Notes under the pieces: model-generated
The model's input: only the letters and a program-made list of their open reading frames with translations
The model's database searches: none
Told to the model about the DNA's origin: nothing
Shown: in pieces, positions 19,439 through 26,724 of the stretch
Position numbering within the stretch: position 1 is the stretch's first letter
Layout of the letters: each line of letters opens with the position of its first letter
Source of the DNA: a virus
Strand: one strand, 5' to 3'
Virus record (IMG/VR): IMGVR_UViG_3300044645_001327
Location: 1 to 43,307 of that record
Length of the DNA: 43,307 bases
Made by a program: the position numbers and the translations under genes

Positions 19439-21850
19439 TCAGTCCCACGCCTCGGCTGCGGCCTGCTTGATCTGGTCAAGTTCACCGACAGTGCGTTCCT
19501 CGCGCACGGGGGGATATGCCCCAGAGGTGTCCATTTGCCCAGATCCCTTGGCCTGCAAAGGATCTGCACTGGGACAGGCTTCCGATTCAACGGAAAGTGT
19601 CCCAGTACCGAACACGCTGGGACACCCGACGGCAGAATCACCCCCCTGTCCCACTGTTAATCCGTTGCTGTCACTAGGGATTTGGTCACTGGGACCCCCT
19701 GTACCTACCTCTCCCCGCGAGAGAGAAATAACAGCCTGGTACACCTTGATCGGTGAACCCCCCTTAGAAGTCCGTTTGGTCTCGGTCACGCGGATGAGCC
19801 CACGCTTCTCAAGACGCTGGAGCGACTTCCGAATTGCGGCAACGCTTCCACCGCAGAGGGCGTCGGCGTTCAACTCTTCACGGGTCTTGCTGGAGGGGTA
19901 GATCACGCGAAGACGCTGGAGCACCCTGTCAGTGATGCCAGAAGGCGCCGTTTCGTTGGGATCGACCTCCGGGGTCCAATCAGCCAACGTGAAGCTCAAA
20001 TCGGCTTCCTGACGCAGCAGAAGGCTGGTGCCTCCACGACCGGACCTGGACTTTTCGATGGTGATGATCCGGGCATTGTGTCCGGTCTGTTCCAGCTGCT
20101 TGTCAGAAGGTCGCTTAAGGCTCCAGGTTTCGTCCACCGCGTCACGGATAGCACTGGTGCCCCGGAAGCCGCCGTTTTTGTTGGCGTGGTGAATGATGAG
20201 GATGGTGCAGGCAGGGAAGGCCACACCGTTGTTCCGGGTCAGCCAGTACAGGGGTGTGGCGAAGTCGGACTTGTTCTCGTCAAAGGCCCGACCACCCGAG
20301 CAACCGATCAGCGAGTCAATCACGATCAGCTTGGGCTTGATCTTCTGGACCAGCTTCTGAAAGCGGGCATAGGCCTGCAATGACCAGTCAGTACGCACGA
20401 TGACTGGAGCATCGGCAGGCATTTCAACCTCTTCCATCTGTTCCTGCATCTGGACCAGTGGCTGGTCACCGTTCAGCAGAAGGACAGGACCCTGTTCAAC
20501 TGGAACGTGTTTGCCGCGAATCACGAAGGGTTGGCCGGTAGCAACGTGCTTGGCCAGCGTCCAGGCGGTCATGGACTTGCCGTCACCACCAGCGCCGTAA
20601 ATCAGGACAACGGAGGGATTCGGCAGCAGGTCAGGAATCAAGTAGCTGCGCTCAAAGTTCTGCTGGAGCAGTTCACCAACCGTCATGGTCTCACTTTGAG
20701 ACTCATGTTGGATTTGATCGACGTACATTTTTTCCAGCTCAAGAGCGTCGCGCATCCGAGCCTTGTGGGCGATCTTGTGAAGCTCGTACTTCTGTTCAGC
20801 AGGATTTTCCAGCTGGAGCGCTTCCCGAACGTCGCGCATGACGTCCACAAAGCGAGGCAGCACTTCAACGGCTGCGCCCGATTCAAGTTCTGCAACAACT
20901 TTGCGAAGGTCTTCGCCAAGCCACAGGCGCCCCGGCAGTTGCTGATCGGCCAGCCAAAACAGGGTACCCAGGGTGACGGAGCCCTTCTTGAAGCTTTTCC
21001 AGACCTCTTCGCAAGGGTTGCCATCAGCCCAATCGTCACAAAACTCAGGATCTTCAGCCGACCAAGCCGACCAAAGAGTCATCCCAAGGTCGGTCGGCAG
21101 TTCCGAGTGGATCGCCATGCCCACTTTGATCCAGTGGTCCCGGCTGCCAGCGCCTTGACCAGGAATCACCCGCAGTGCGGACTGAATAATTTCAGCCACT
21201 TCTTCGGGCGTCCGATCCGAAAAGTCAAGTGCCTTGCGGTTTTTGATGAAGCCAGCGTCGGTCGGGTCCTTACCAGCCGCTTCACGCATTTCAGCCAGCA
21301 ACCACGCTGGAGCTTCTGGGATGGCTTCCAGGTCGCCTTCAAAGCCATAGAAGCCTTCCGCACCCTTCCCATCACTGGAGCCCGGATAAGCCCCGTATAG
21401 AAGCCCCTGACGGCCCCAGAGCACTTCGTAGCCCGCCCCGGTATCCGACAACCCAAAACCCTTCACCTCGCCCCACAGGGCCTCTGGGACGCGGTACAGG
21501 TACTTGGCCGCATTGGCCTTGGTACTGGTGACCTTGGGTGCCCCATCCAGGGTGCTGCCCCACTTCTTGGCCAGCTTGGCGAGGTTGCGGTCCACGTCCA
21601 GGATCACCAAGCCTTGGCTACGGGGCCCGGTAAAGACACCAACGGCCCGGAAAACAAACGGTTTGCGCTGGATCTGGAGCGCGACGTCAGCCGGTTCCAT
21701 CACCACATGGTGGGATTTTTCCAGCGGGGTCTTGCCCTTGCTGATTTTCCCGGACTGGAGCTGTGAATCCTTGACGTAGATGGGCGCGTAGGCAAAGCCG
21801 CTGGGCAGTTGCGCTACGAAATCAAGCAGGTCTTGCGACTCATGCGACAC
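19439..21850 (-). CDS. PrimPol-type primase fused to RepA-like AAA helicase
   Basis: The protein has 803 residues from GTG 21850, with TAGGAG upstream. Residues 1-180 resemble the bifunctional primase/polymerase domain (VILDVDRN, D85 and D87 as metal ligands). Residues about 208-302 look like a primase-associated linker domain (PriCT-like). Residues 395-630 form a RecA/RepA-type AAA_25 ATPase: Walker A YGAGGDGKS (418-426), Walker B LIVIDSL (508-514), sensor IIHHANKNGGFRG (552-564). Residues about 638-710 form a winged helix, followed by a disordered tail. The protein should prime and unwind the phage origin and is the first gene of the leftward replication operon. Confidence 0.88.
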   Translation of the reverse strand: MSHESQDLLDFVAQLPSGFAYAPIYVKDSQLQSGKISKGKTPLEKSHHVVMEPADVALQIQRKPFVFRAVGVFTGPRSQGLVILDVDRNLAKLAKKWGSTLDGAPKVTSTKANAAKYLYRVPEALWGEVKGFGLSDTGAGYEVLWGRQGLLYGAYPGSSDGKGAEGFYGFEGDLEAIPEAPAWLLAEMREAAGKDPTDAGFIKNRKALDFSDRTPEEVAEIIQSALRVIPGQGAGSRDHWIKVGMAIHSELPTDLGMTLWSAWSAEDPEFCDDWADGNPCEEVWKSFKKGSVTLGTLFWLADQQLPGRLWLGEDLRKVVAELESGAAVEVLPRFVDVMRDVREALQLENPAEQKYELHKIAHKARMRDALELEKMYVDQIQHESQSETMTVGELLQQNFERSYLIPDLLPNPSVVLIYGAGGDGKSMTAWTLAKHVATGQPFVIRGKHVPVEQGPVLLLNGDQPLVQMQEQMEEVEMPADAPVIVRTDWSLQAYARFQKLVQKIKPKLIVIDSLIGCSGGRAFDENKSDFATPLYWLTRNNGVAFPACTILIIHHANKNGGFRGTSAIRDAVDETWSLKRPSDKQLEQTGHNARIITIEKSRSGRGGTSLLLRQEADLSFTLADWTPEVDPNETAPSGITDRVLQRLRVIYPSSKTREELNADALCGGSVAAIRKSLQRLEKRGLIRVTETKRTSKGGSPIKVYQAVISLSRGEVGTGGPSDQIPSDSNGLTVGQGGDSAVGCPSVFGTGTLSVESEACPSADPLQAKGSGQMDTSGAYPPVREERTVGELDQIKQAAAEAWD

Positions 21851-21873
21851 GATGATAGACTCCTACAAGAAAG

Positions 21874-21882
21874 GACATAACA
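21874..21882 (-). promoter_or_regulatory. Extended -10 candidate for the leftward replication operon
   Basis: Read leftward the sequence is TGTTATGTC (21882 to 21874), 23 bp before GTG 21850. The last base deviates from the usual T. Confidence 0.35.
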
Positions 21883-21884
21883 AC

Positions 21885-21920
21885 ACACCTCAGGGCTTGC
21901 CGGCCCTGGGGTGTTTCTTT
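21885..21920 (+). terminator. Rho-independent terminator (rightward) in the divergent intergenic region
   Basis: ACACCTCAGGGC (21885-21896) pairs with GCCCTGGGGTGT (21903-21914) over 12 bp with one G-T pair, followed by a T-rich tail (TTTCTTT). The tail is on the + strand although the gene to the left is on the - strand. It would stop rightward antisense readthrough coming from the lysis region, or act as a leader attenuator. Confidence 0.65.
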
Positions 21921-21944
21921 ATGGTAGACGCCCGGTCAACCACG

Positions 21945-21953
21945 TGTTACTGT
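21945..21953 (+). promoter_or_regulatory. Extended -10 promoter for the rightward SSB/exonuclease genes
   Basis: TGTTACTGT fits TGnTAnnnT and stands 45 bp before ATG 21999, just after the terminator hairpin. A -35-like element is not obvious. Confidence 0.45.
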
Positions 21954-21998
21954 GACACTCGTTGCCCCCGGGCGACCTTCAAACACCCCTACTGAATC

Positions 21999-22583
21999 AT
22001 GGGATTTCTCTCCAAAAAAGCGTCTGCATCAGTCAACAGCGGTTCCAGCGGCGGCGGCTACCTGCAGGTCAGCAAGCTGACTGACGGTGGCTCGGTCCGT
22101 TTCGCGTTGCTGTCCGACCAACCCCTCGAAGGTTACGAGGTGTGGGGCGCCAACACCGAAGGCCAGTCCAAGCCCTTCCGTTTTGATTACGAGCCCACCC
22201 CCGAGGATGTGGTCGCTGAAATGGGCGACTTCGAGCCCCGCGAAGGCCGTGGCGGCCCCGGCACCTACGACGTTAAGTTTTTTGTAGCCACGCCGGTTTA
22301 CAACTTCGACGCCGGTGCCGTCCAAGTGATGAGCCTGACCCAAAAGTCGATCATCAAAGAGCTGGATCAGATCAGCCAGATGGACGACTACGAGGACCTG
22401 CTTGCCTGGGACTTCAACCTCAGCAAGAAAGGCTCGGGCCTTCTGACCGAGTACACCTTGCGCCCCGTACCCCGTAAGAAGGGCGCCCAGGAGCACATTG
22501 ATGCTGCCTGGATCGAGGCCAAGTCCAACGGCTTCGATCTGACGCGTCTTCTCACCGGAGGTAATCCTTTCAAGGCCGCATAG
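21999..22583 (+). CDS. Candidate single-stranded DNA-binding protein
   Basis: The 194-residue protein starts MGFLSKKASASVNSGSSGGG and has the layout of phage ssDNA-binding proteins: a Ser/Gly-rich N-terminus, a central beta-rich region (LLSDQPLEGYEVWG, TYDVKFFVATPVYNF), the segment VQVMSLTQKSIIKELDQIS resembling gp32-type QVF...K.I...L, then DFNLSKKGSGLLTEYTLRPVPRK. It lies divergently opposite the primase-helicase and directly before the exonuclease, as expected for a replication or recombination SSB. The usual acidic C-terminal tip is missing (it ends LTGGNPFKAA). The call rests on weak sequence resemblance and context. Confidence 0.5.
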   Translation: MGFLSKKASASVNSGSSGGGYLQVSKLTDGGSVRFALLSDQPLEGYEVWGANTEGQSKPFRFDYEPTPEDVVAEMGDFEPREGRGGPGTYDVKFFVATPVYNFDAGAVQVMSLTQKSIIKELDQISQMDDYEDLLAWDFNLSKKGSGLLTEYTLRPVPRKKGAQEHIDAAWIEAKSNGFDLTRLLTGGNPFKAA

Positions 22584-22652
22584 CAACTGGGGCAGAGGTG
22601 TCCCCACACCTTGTAAGCCCCCATTTGTTTACTTTTATGTACACCAGCAGTT

Positions 22653-23198
22653 ATGACAGCAGTCCCCGCAGGCACTACTTGGCTTGAGTTCACAGAGTTC
22701 CACAAAATCCCAACCTCTTCAGGCGGATTTTATTTAATGTTCAGAAACAGACCATCCATTTGCGTCTGTAAAACCGACCAGCGCTTCGTTTACCTCATTC
22801 AGGACGAGCTTGATGCCCTGGAACGAGGCGACACAGTTAGGCTGGCCTGCATAAAAGATCCAGATCCCCAGCGTGTCGATCACTGGCGCATAAGCCTTCT
22901 GTATTACGAAGCTCGTTACGCCGACACGCTACAAGAACAACAGGCAGAACAAGAAAGGCAACTAGAACCAACCTACGAGAACGTTCTAGAACAAACAACT
23001 ACCAGCACTAAACCGAGTAAGCACATCACCTGCAAAGTATCACTAGAAGATCATGCACTTCTGAACGAACTTTACAAAAAAGCAAAGATCGTTCACGGAG
23101 AGTGCATACATTTTGGTGATTTTGTAGCTGCTTTACTTACTCGCCAACTAGAGGTGGTGAAGCTTTTGCATACAGCTGAACCACAGTTGCCTTTCTGA
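22653..23198 (+). CDS. Hypothetical protein
   Basis: The protein has 181 residues. The N-terminal half (MTAVPAGTTWLEFTEFHKIP..., then DRVDHW-like basic and aromatic residues) is alpha/beta. A Gln/Glu-rich coiled coil follows (about 88-115, LQEQQAEQERQLEPTYENVLEQ). The last 60 residues (KVSLEDHALLNELYKKAKI...FGDFVAALLTRQLEVVKLL) look like a helical DNA- or protein-binding domain, somewhat RHH-like. The codon use is more AT-rich than the SSB candidate. Function is not recognised. A terminator follows 12 bp after the stop. Confidence 0.55.
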   Translation: MTAVPAGTTWLEFTEFHKIPTSSGGFYLMFRNRPSICVCKTDQRFVYLIQDELDALERGDTVRLACIKDPDPQRVDHWRISLLYYEARYADTLQEQQAEQERQLEPTYENVLEQTTTSTKPSKHITCKVSLEDHALLNELYKKAKIVHGECIHFGDFVAALLTRQLEVVKLLHTAEPQLPF

Positions 23199-23210
23199 CC
23201 AAAGACAGCG

Positions 23211-23236
23211 GCCCCGTAGTTGCACGGGGCTTTTTT
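23211..23236 (+). terminator. Rho-independent terminator
   Basis: GCCCCGT (23211-23217) pairs with ACGGGGC (23224-23230), followed by six T (23231-23236). It ends the SSB-candidate transcript. Confidence 0.9.
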
Positions 23237-23238
23237 AC

Positions 23239-23247
23239 TGGTATAGT
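23239..23247 (+). promoter_or_regulatory. Extended -10 promoter for the exonuclease
   Basis: TGGTATAGT starts 2 bp after the terminator and ends 22 bp before the GTG start at 23270. It rules out the GTG at 23246 as start because that codon lies within the -10. Confidence 0.6.
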
Positions 23248-23269
23248 GAAATTGGGAAAGAGTATCTCC

Positions 23270-24094
23270 GTGCCCTCCAACACACAAGACACCCTAGCCA
23301 ATCTCCGTAAATGGAAGCTGGTACAAGATAATTCAGGCCCATTCAGGGTCTACCGCGACCAAAAGGGCAATGTATATTCTAGTGTTACACACATCCTTGG
23401 GCAGACGAGTGACCGCACAGGACTGGAGCGCTGGATCGCCCGCCTCGGCGTCACAGAAGCCAATCAACAACGCGATGTAGCAGCCAAACGAGGCAACCTC
23501 GCCCACAACCAAGCCGAGTATCTCCTCAAAACAGCCCAACGACTGGCGCGTAACACTGCAAACAAACGCAACGCCATTAAGTGGGATGACAACGGCTTGG
23601 CACGCATCCCAGCCCCCATTACCCAGTGGGCCTTAAAGAAAGTTCACGAAAACCTCCCCCAAGTTGGCTGGAGCGCCGCCGGTTATGCCCGAGGCCTATC
23701 CGACTGGATCGTGACTAACGTCACCGAAATTTTTGCCAGCGAATTCAGCATCCACCACCCAGCCGGCTTCGCCGGCACTTGTGATGCACTGGTATCTCTC
23801 AAAGGCCACCCGGGCATTACGATTTGTGACTGGAAAACCAGCACCAGCAACAAAATGCCCTACATGAACGGCAGCCATTCATACGTCCACCAACTAGGCG
23901 CCTATTCACTGGGACTGCAGCACCTCACCGGCCTACGCCCATCAGGTGGTACGGTTGTACTAGCCCGCAGGTGTGGCGAGCCAGACGTGTACGGCATCGA
24001 CCAAGACGCACTGGCACTAGCCGAGGACGCCTACCTGGAACGCGTTAAGACATACCACGAAAACCTAGAAACCCAGTCACAGCAAGGCGTTTAA
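23270..24094 (+). CDS. PD-(D/E)XK exonuclease, MGME1/RecB/Cas4-like
   Basis: The protein has 274 residues from GTG 23270. It shows YSSVTHILG (36-44), ERWIARLG (53-60), the motif KRGNLAHNQAEYLL (H79, E83), the first catalytic Asp in AGTCDAL (D172), and ICDWKTS with D187 and K189 as the D-x-K pair. The layout matches the single-strand exonucleases called mitochondrial genome maintenance exonuclease 1-like in cyanophages, within the RecB nuclease superfamily. Likely roles are end-trimming in recombination-dependent replication or removal of displaced strands, together with the neighbouring SSB candidate. The early rightward unit starts at the promoter just upstream. Confidence 0.85.
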   Translation: MPSNTQDTLANLRKWKLVQDNSGPFRVYRDQKGNVYSSVTHILGQTSDRTGLERWIARLGVTEANQQRDVAAKRGNLAHNQAEYLLKTAQRLARNTANKRNAIKWDDNGLARIPAPITQWALKKVHENLPQVGWSAAGYARGLSDWIVTNVTEIFASEFSIHHPAGFAGTCDALVSLKGHPGITICDWKTSTSNKMPYMNGSHSYVHQLGAYSLGLQHLTGLRPSGGTVVLARRCGEPDVYGIDQDALALAEDAYLERVKTYHENLETQSQQGV

Positions 24095-24139
24095 CCCCTA
24101 ACTTGCGACAAAACCTCTACATCCGCATTCAAACGCACC

Positions 24140-24346
24140 ATGTTTGCACTGGTACTTTCTACTGTAGTAGGCCTCCAGAGTCCGGTAGTCAAGGTAGGTA
24201 CCTGTCCTCTTGGCTGGTACACATCGGGCAGCTATTGCGTGCCGTCTCGGGCTACGCCCTCGACAACAAGCCCGGACGTCATTCAACGCACTGGAACATG
24301 CCCACTGGGGTGGTACAGGTCCAACAATTACTGCGTCTCGCGCTAA
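24140..24346 (+). CDS. Secreted Cys-repeat micro-protein (two CPLGWY...YCV repeats)
   Basis: The 68-residue protein has an N-terminal hydrophobic signal-like segment (MFALVLSTVVGLQSP). Two near-identical repeats follow: GTCPLGWYTSGSYCVPS (20-36) and GTCPLGWYRSNNYCVSR (52-68). Each repeat has two Cys 11 apart, so each probably forms one disulphide outside the cytoplasm. Small proteins with CPxGWxxxGxYC repeats are found in picocyanobacteria and their phages without assigned function. Export to the periplasm during infection or from the prophage is inferred. The Ser/Thr/Pro linker between repeats looks flexible. Confidence 0.65.
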   Translation: MFALVLSTVVGLQSPVVKVGTCPLGWYTSGSYCVPSRATPSTTSPDVIQRTGTCPLGWYRSNNYCVSR

Positions 24347-24391
24347 CGCCCATTCAGGACTGGAATAGCCCTACACTGCATTCAGCAGTTT

Positions 24392-24907
24392 GTGACTGTC
24401 ACACCCGTGATTGACGACATCAACCAGAACGACGACGACATCGAACCGATTGACGGTGGCGTCCAGCCGGAGAAGCCGAGCAAGTTTGTGTCGCCATTCA
24501 CTCGGGCAGAAAACCGCTATTCAAAGGGCCGCCCAACCAATGACGCTCAAATGCAAGAGCGTATCAATGCTGCCTACATGTTGATGTTGCAGGGTGGATC
24601 TCGCCGGGAAAATGCTTGCCAACTGTCCACCCGCTACGGTGTTAGCTTCCGTCAAGCAGAAAACTACATTCATGAAGCCCAGAAGTTGATGAAGCTGGAT
24701 TTCGCTGGAGAGCGTGCCGAGTTTCTCAATCAAGTCAACAACATGCGGATGCACACCGTCAAAAAGGCACTCAAACGCGGCAACTATCAAGTAGTGGCTC
24801 AACTACTCGATAGCCTGGGACGTGCAATGGGCGAGGGAAGTGTGGAGGAAGCCGCCAATCAAGCCCCCAACCTCAACATCACCATCGAAGACAAACGGCA
24901 GGGCTAG
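24392..24907 (+). CDS. Probable terminase small subunit
   Basis: The protein has 171 residues from GTG 24392. It has an acidic, disordered N-terminus (to about 30), a basic linker (RAENRYSKGRPTNDAQ), and a helix-turn-helix (about 58-85: GSRRENACQLSTRYGVSFRQAENYIHEA, split between two helices). Further helices follow (FLNQVNNMRMHTVKKALKRG) and then an acidic tail. The order HTH, helical oligomerisation region, C-terminal tail is that of small terminases, which bind the pac or cos site. TerL is 2.5 kb downstream with an accessory block between. The HTH is clear; the terminase role is inferred from layout and position. Repeated CATTCA sites lie in and around the gene. Confidence 0.5.
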   Translation: MTVTPVIDDINQNDDDIEPIDGGVQPEKPSKFVSPFTRAENRYSKGRPTNDAQMQERINAAYMLMLQGGSRRENACQLSTRYGVSFRQAENYIHEAQKLMKLDFAGERAEFLNQVNNMRMHTVKKALKRGNYQVVAQLLDSLGRAMGEGSVEEAANQAPNLNITIEDKRQG

Positions 24908-24912
24908 ATTCG

Positions 24913-24958
24913 CATTCAAGGCGTGTAAGTTGCATTCAAGGGCGTCAGAAGCCATTCA
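24913..24958. repeat. CATTCA iterons, 20-bp period, behind the small-terminase gene
   Basis: Copies start at 24913, 24933 and 24953, exactly 20 bp apart; the first two extend to GCATTCAAGG. Further CATTCA copies occur at 24126, 24280, 24351, 24379, 24495 and 24667. Spacing of two helical turns suggests binding of a protein on one face of the DNA. Confidence 0.55.
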
Positions 24959-24999
24959 TGACTGGCGCCCCTAGGGGCACCTCGCCTTGGCTTGATAAT

Positions 25000-25018
25000 G
25001 GGAATGAGAATCATTCTC
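25000..25018. promoter_or_regulatory. Fur-like palindrome, copy 1
   Basis: The core TGAGAAT-C-ATTCTCA (25005-25019) is a perfect 7-1-7 inverted repeat and matches the Fur-family 7-1-7 consensus TGATAATnATTATCA at 12 of its 14 defined positions. The 19-mer at 25000-25018 matches the classical 19-bp iron box at 15 positions. It lies between the ends of two convergent genes, so a target promoter is not obvious. Confidence 0.5.
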
Positions 25019-25033
25019 AATAGATAGGCACAG

Positions 25034-25064
25034 AAAAACGCCCCAACCCCGAAGGACTGGAGCG
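25034..25064 (-). terminator. Rho-independent terminator with TTCG loop (leftward)
   Basis: Read leftward, CGCTCCAGTCC-TTCG-GGGTTGGGGCG is followed by five T. It lies 8 bp after the stop of the 25072-25233 gene and ends the short leftward accessory operon. Confidence 0.75.
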
Positions 25065-25071
25065 TAGGGGG

Positions 25072-25233
25072 TCACCCCCTGACCCACCGCCAGCGATCGC
25101 GGGGACTGTAGCGCTCCCACGCTGCCAGTTTTTCCCATGCCTGGGATTCTGTGGCGACCGGTTGGGAGTGGTGCTCCTCCCATTGCGTGGTGCCGTGTGG
25201 TTTGACTTGGAGCCTATAGGTTGCGGTCGTCAT
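25072..25233 (-). CDS. Very small Trp-rich hypothetical protein
   Basis: This 53-residue protein begins MTTATYRLQVKPHGTTQWEE and continues SQAWEKLAAWERYSPRDRWRW. It starts 2 bp after the upstream stop and is followed by a good terminator, which supports it as a real coupled gene despite its size. Beta strand then a Trp-rich helix; no known motif. The HIP1 octamer GCGATCGC (25093-25100) lies inside it. Confidence 0.55.
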   Translation of the reverse strand: MTTATYRLQVKPHGTTQWEEHHSQPVATESQAWEKLAAWERYSPRDRWRWVRG

Positions 25234-25235
25234 GG

Positions 25236-25652
25236 TTAGGGCGTGCGGGTTTTGTAGGGTTTGCGGGTTTGGCCTTTGTCGTTGCGGGGTTTGCGTGGTG
25301 CCCCTGGTGCTTTGCGTGTGGTGGGACGGTTGCGCGTTTTTTCTGCACTTAATTCTGCGAGCCAGTCCGGTTTAAGGTCTGCCGGACATGGTGCCCCACC
25401 ATTGAGCAGCTGACACTGTGACCAGTAGGGGATCAGTTCTAGGTGGAGTTGATTGAGCCCTTCTTTCCCCCATTGCTGGTGCAGGGTCAACATATCGCGC
25501 CAATCTGACGCGGTGAGCCTGGATCGTTCGGCCGACCACCTAAGGTCTCGGAGCATCCTTTTTTCGAGTCGGATTCGTTCGCGTTCTTGTTCGCGTTGAT
25601 CTGCTGCCAGCTGCTTGCGTTCGCGGTTGGTGTTCCACTCACCACCAGTCAT
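25236..25652 (-). CDS. Basic coiled-coil hypothetical protein
   Basis: This 138-residue protein is preceded by a GCAGGA ribosome-binding site. Residues 5-45 are a highly charged helix (NRERKQLAADQREQERERIR), followed by a compact helical part (LTASDWRDMLTLHQQWGKEG). The last 40 residues are a strongly basic, Pro/Thr/Lys-rich tail. Nucleic-acid binding is plausible from charge. It opens a two-gene leftward unit inside the otherwise rightward accessory block. Confidence 0.55.
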   Translation of the reverse strand: MTGGEWNTNRERKQLAADQREQERERIRLEKRMLRDLRWSAERSRLTASDWRDMLTLHQQWGKEGLNQLHLELIPYWSQCQLLNGGAPCPADLKPDWLAELSAEKTRNRPTTRKAPGAPRKPRNDKGQTRKPYKTRTP

Positions 25653-25746
25653 GGTGCCATCCTGCCGGGGTTCGGCTTAAGGTTGCAAGCAGTAGCCTTG
25701 CACAACAGAAGCCAAACCGCAAGCCCCGGGGCCGATAAGTTTTGCT

Positions 25747-25752
25747 GATACT
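25747..25752 (+). promoter_or_regulatory. -10 candidate GATACT
   Basis: GATACTGTG resembles the -10 regions before TerL (27405) and 29908. It is 63 bp before the ATG at 25816. Confidence 0.3.
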
Positions 25753-25815
25753 GTGCAAGGTTGACAGGGTGGCCGACTGGGGTTCACACTGTGAGAGCAC
25801 TCCGGCAAACCAGCC

Positions 25816-26193
25816 ATGCGCAAAATCGAGGAACAAATGCTGCACGCCATCCGCCAGGGGAAAAACTGGCGCAGCGGTAATACATCCGTTGACTGGTGCG
25901 AGCACTCGCCCACCTTCGGCGGATCGAAGGCCATCATCAGACTGCACGGAAACCGGATCGGGATTTATCAGCCGTCAACTGGTGCGCTCAACATCAGCGA
26001 CGGCGAAGGCTGGCGCACAGTCACCACCAAGTCACGGCTCAACGCTCTCCTAACACTGATCCCAGGCCTGCGGTTGTGGGTTTTTCAGTGGAAAGGCGAG
26101 TGGAAGTTTCAGCGACACGATGGCACCGCCGAACCCTGGCAAGGTTGGCGCGTCATCGAGTTTGACCAGTACGAGGCCCGGTGGAACGCTTGA
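25816..26193 (+). CDS. Conserved phage hypothetical protein
   Basis: This 125-residue protein starts MRKIEEQMLHAIRQGKNWRS and continues with GNTSV..., AIIRLHGNRIGIYQPS and TVTTKSRLNALL. The order KNW..GNT.V, LHGN.I and T..TKSRLNAL is shared by small proteins of many phages, so it looks like a real conserved family. It is an all-beta domain with an N-terminal helix, ending in an aromatic-rich stretch (LRLWVFQWKGEWKF). Biochemical function is unknown to me. Confidence 0.6.
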   Translation: MRKIEEQMLHAIRQGKNWRSGNTSVDWCEHSPTFGGSKAIIRLHGNRIGIYQPSTGALNISDGEGWRTVTTKSRLNALLTLIPGLRLWVFQWKGEWKFQRHDGTAEPWQGWRVIEFDQYEARWNA

Positions 26194-26209
26194 CGGATCC
26201 GAGCCCAGC

Positions 26210-26218
26210 TGCTAACCT
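26210..26218 (+). promoter_or_regulatory. Extended -10 promoter TGCTAACCT
   Basis: It fits TGnTAnnnT and ends 30 bp before ATG 26249. It is followed by CTTACACAGTAAG (26217-26229), a short inverted repeat around the expected start site. Confidence 0.4.
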
Positions 26219-26248
26219 TACACAGTAAGCCAAACCCAGGCAAACATC

Positions 26249-26449
26249 ATGAAAAATTTCGAAGTTTTCCACCGTACCTGGTGGCAAGTAAATCCCAGTT
26301 GGCCTGATGGTCGGGAACCGGGAGTCGGTGAGCGTCACTTCATCGCATGGGCAGAAGATGAAACAGAAGCCCGGGCCATTGCCAAGCAGTGGAACGCAAC
26401 CCACGACCCGGGCCCACTGTCCGATAAAGCAGAATTCGATGAGGCCTGA
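26249..26449 (+). CDS. Small hypothetical protein
   Basis: The protein has 66 residues (MKNFEVFHRTWWQVNPSW...). Beta strands are followed by a helix DETEARAIAKQWNATH and an acidic tail. The HFIAWAEDETEARAIA part resembles small phage proteins that pair a strand with an amphipathic helix. It is probably co-transcribed with the next gene, 3 bp downstream. Function unknown. Confidence 0.55.
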   Translation: MKNFEVFHRTWWQVNPSWPDGREPGVGERHFIAWAEDETEARAIAKQWNATHDPGPLSDKAEFDEA

Positions 26450-26452
26450 GCC

Positions 26453-26629
26453 ATGCGATACAACGTCTGGCTCCTGCGGGGAGATGGCACGCCATCCCCT
26501 GCGGGTCCTTCCAGTATCACAGCAACGGGCATCGTTGACGCCCAACGCGTGGCGCAGCAAACCCTAGAGGAGCTGCAAGCGGTCGGCGCTTTGGTCGGGT
26601 GGAGCGTTTCCACTGTGACCGAAACATAG
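26453..26629 (+). CDS. Very small hypothetical protein
   Basis: This 58-residue protein starts MRYNVWLLRGDGTPSPAG and continues with a helix VDAQRVAQQTLEELQAVGAL and a final strand. It follows the previous gene by 3 bp. Beta-alpha-beta layout, no known motif. A hairpin without a T-tract follows. Confidence 0.5.
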   Translation: MRYNVWLLRGDGTPSPAGPSSITATGIVDAQRVAQQTLEELQAVGALVGWSVSTVTET

Positions 26630-26643
26630 CCTTTCGCTTCATC

Positions 26644-26672
26644 GGGTCTCACCAGTCGCAAGCGTGAGACCC
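26644..26672. repeat. Perfect 9-bp inverted repeat (GGGTCTCAC ... GTGAGACCC)
   Basis: Arms at 26644-26652 and 26664-26672 with an 11-nt loop. No T-run follows, so it is not a classical terminator; a second palindrome (Fur-like, 26706) lies 34 bp further. Confidence 0.6.
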
Positions 26673-26705
26673 CAGCGGCCAAGGCTGGCAGGTCCGCCCT
26701 GGCCT

Positions 26706-26724
26706 AGGAATGAGAATCGTTCTC
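26706..26724. promoter_or_regulatory. Fur-like palindrome, copy 2
   Basis: GGAATGAGAATCGTTCTCA (26707-26725) differs from copy 1 by one base in 19. It lies 69 bp upstream of the extended -10 for the 26830 gene, so that gene is the closest possible target. Confidence 0.5.

Noticed and set aside
20507-21400. 297-codon open frame on the + strand
   Set aside because: Antisense of the PrimPol-helicase gene with no family-like motif.
24971-25183. 70-codon frame on the - strand covering the Fur-like box
   Set aside because: The overlapping 25072-25233 gene has better composition, is 2 bp from its upstream gene and stops just before a terminator.
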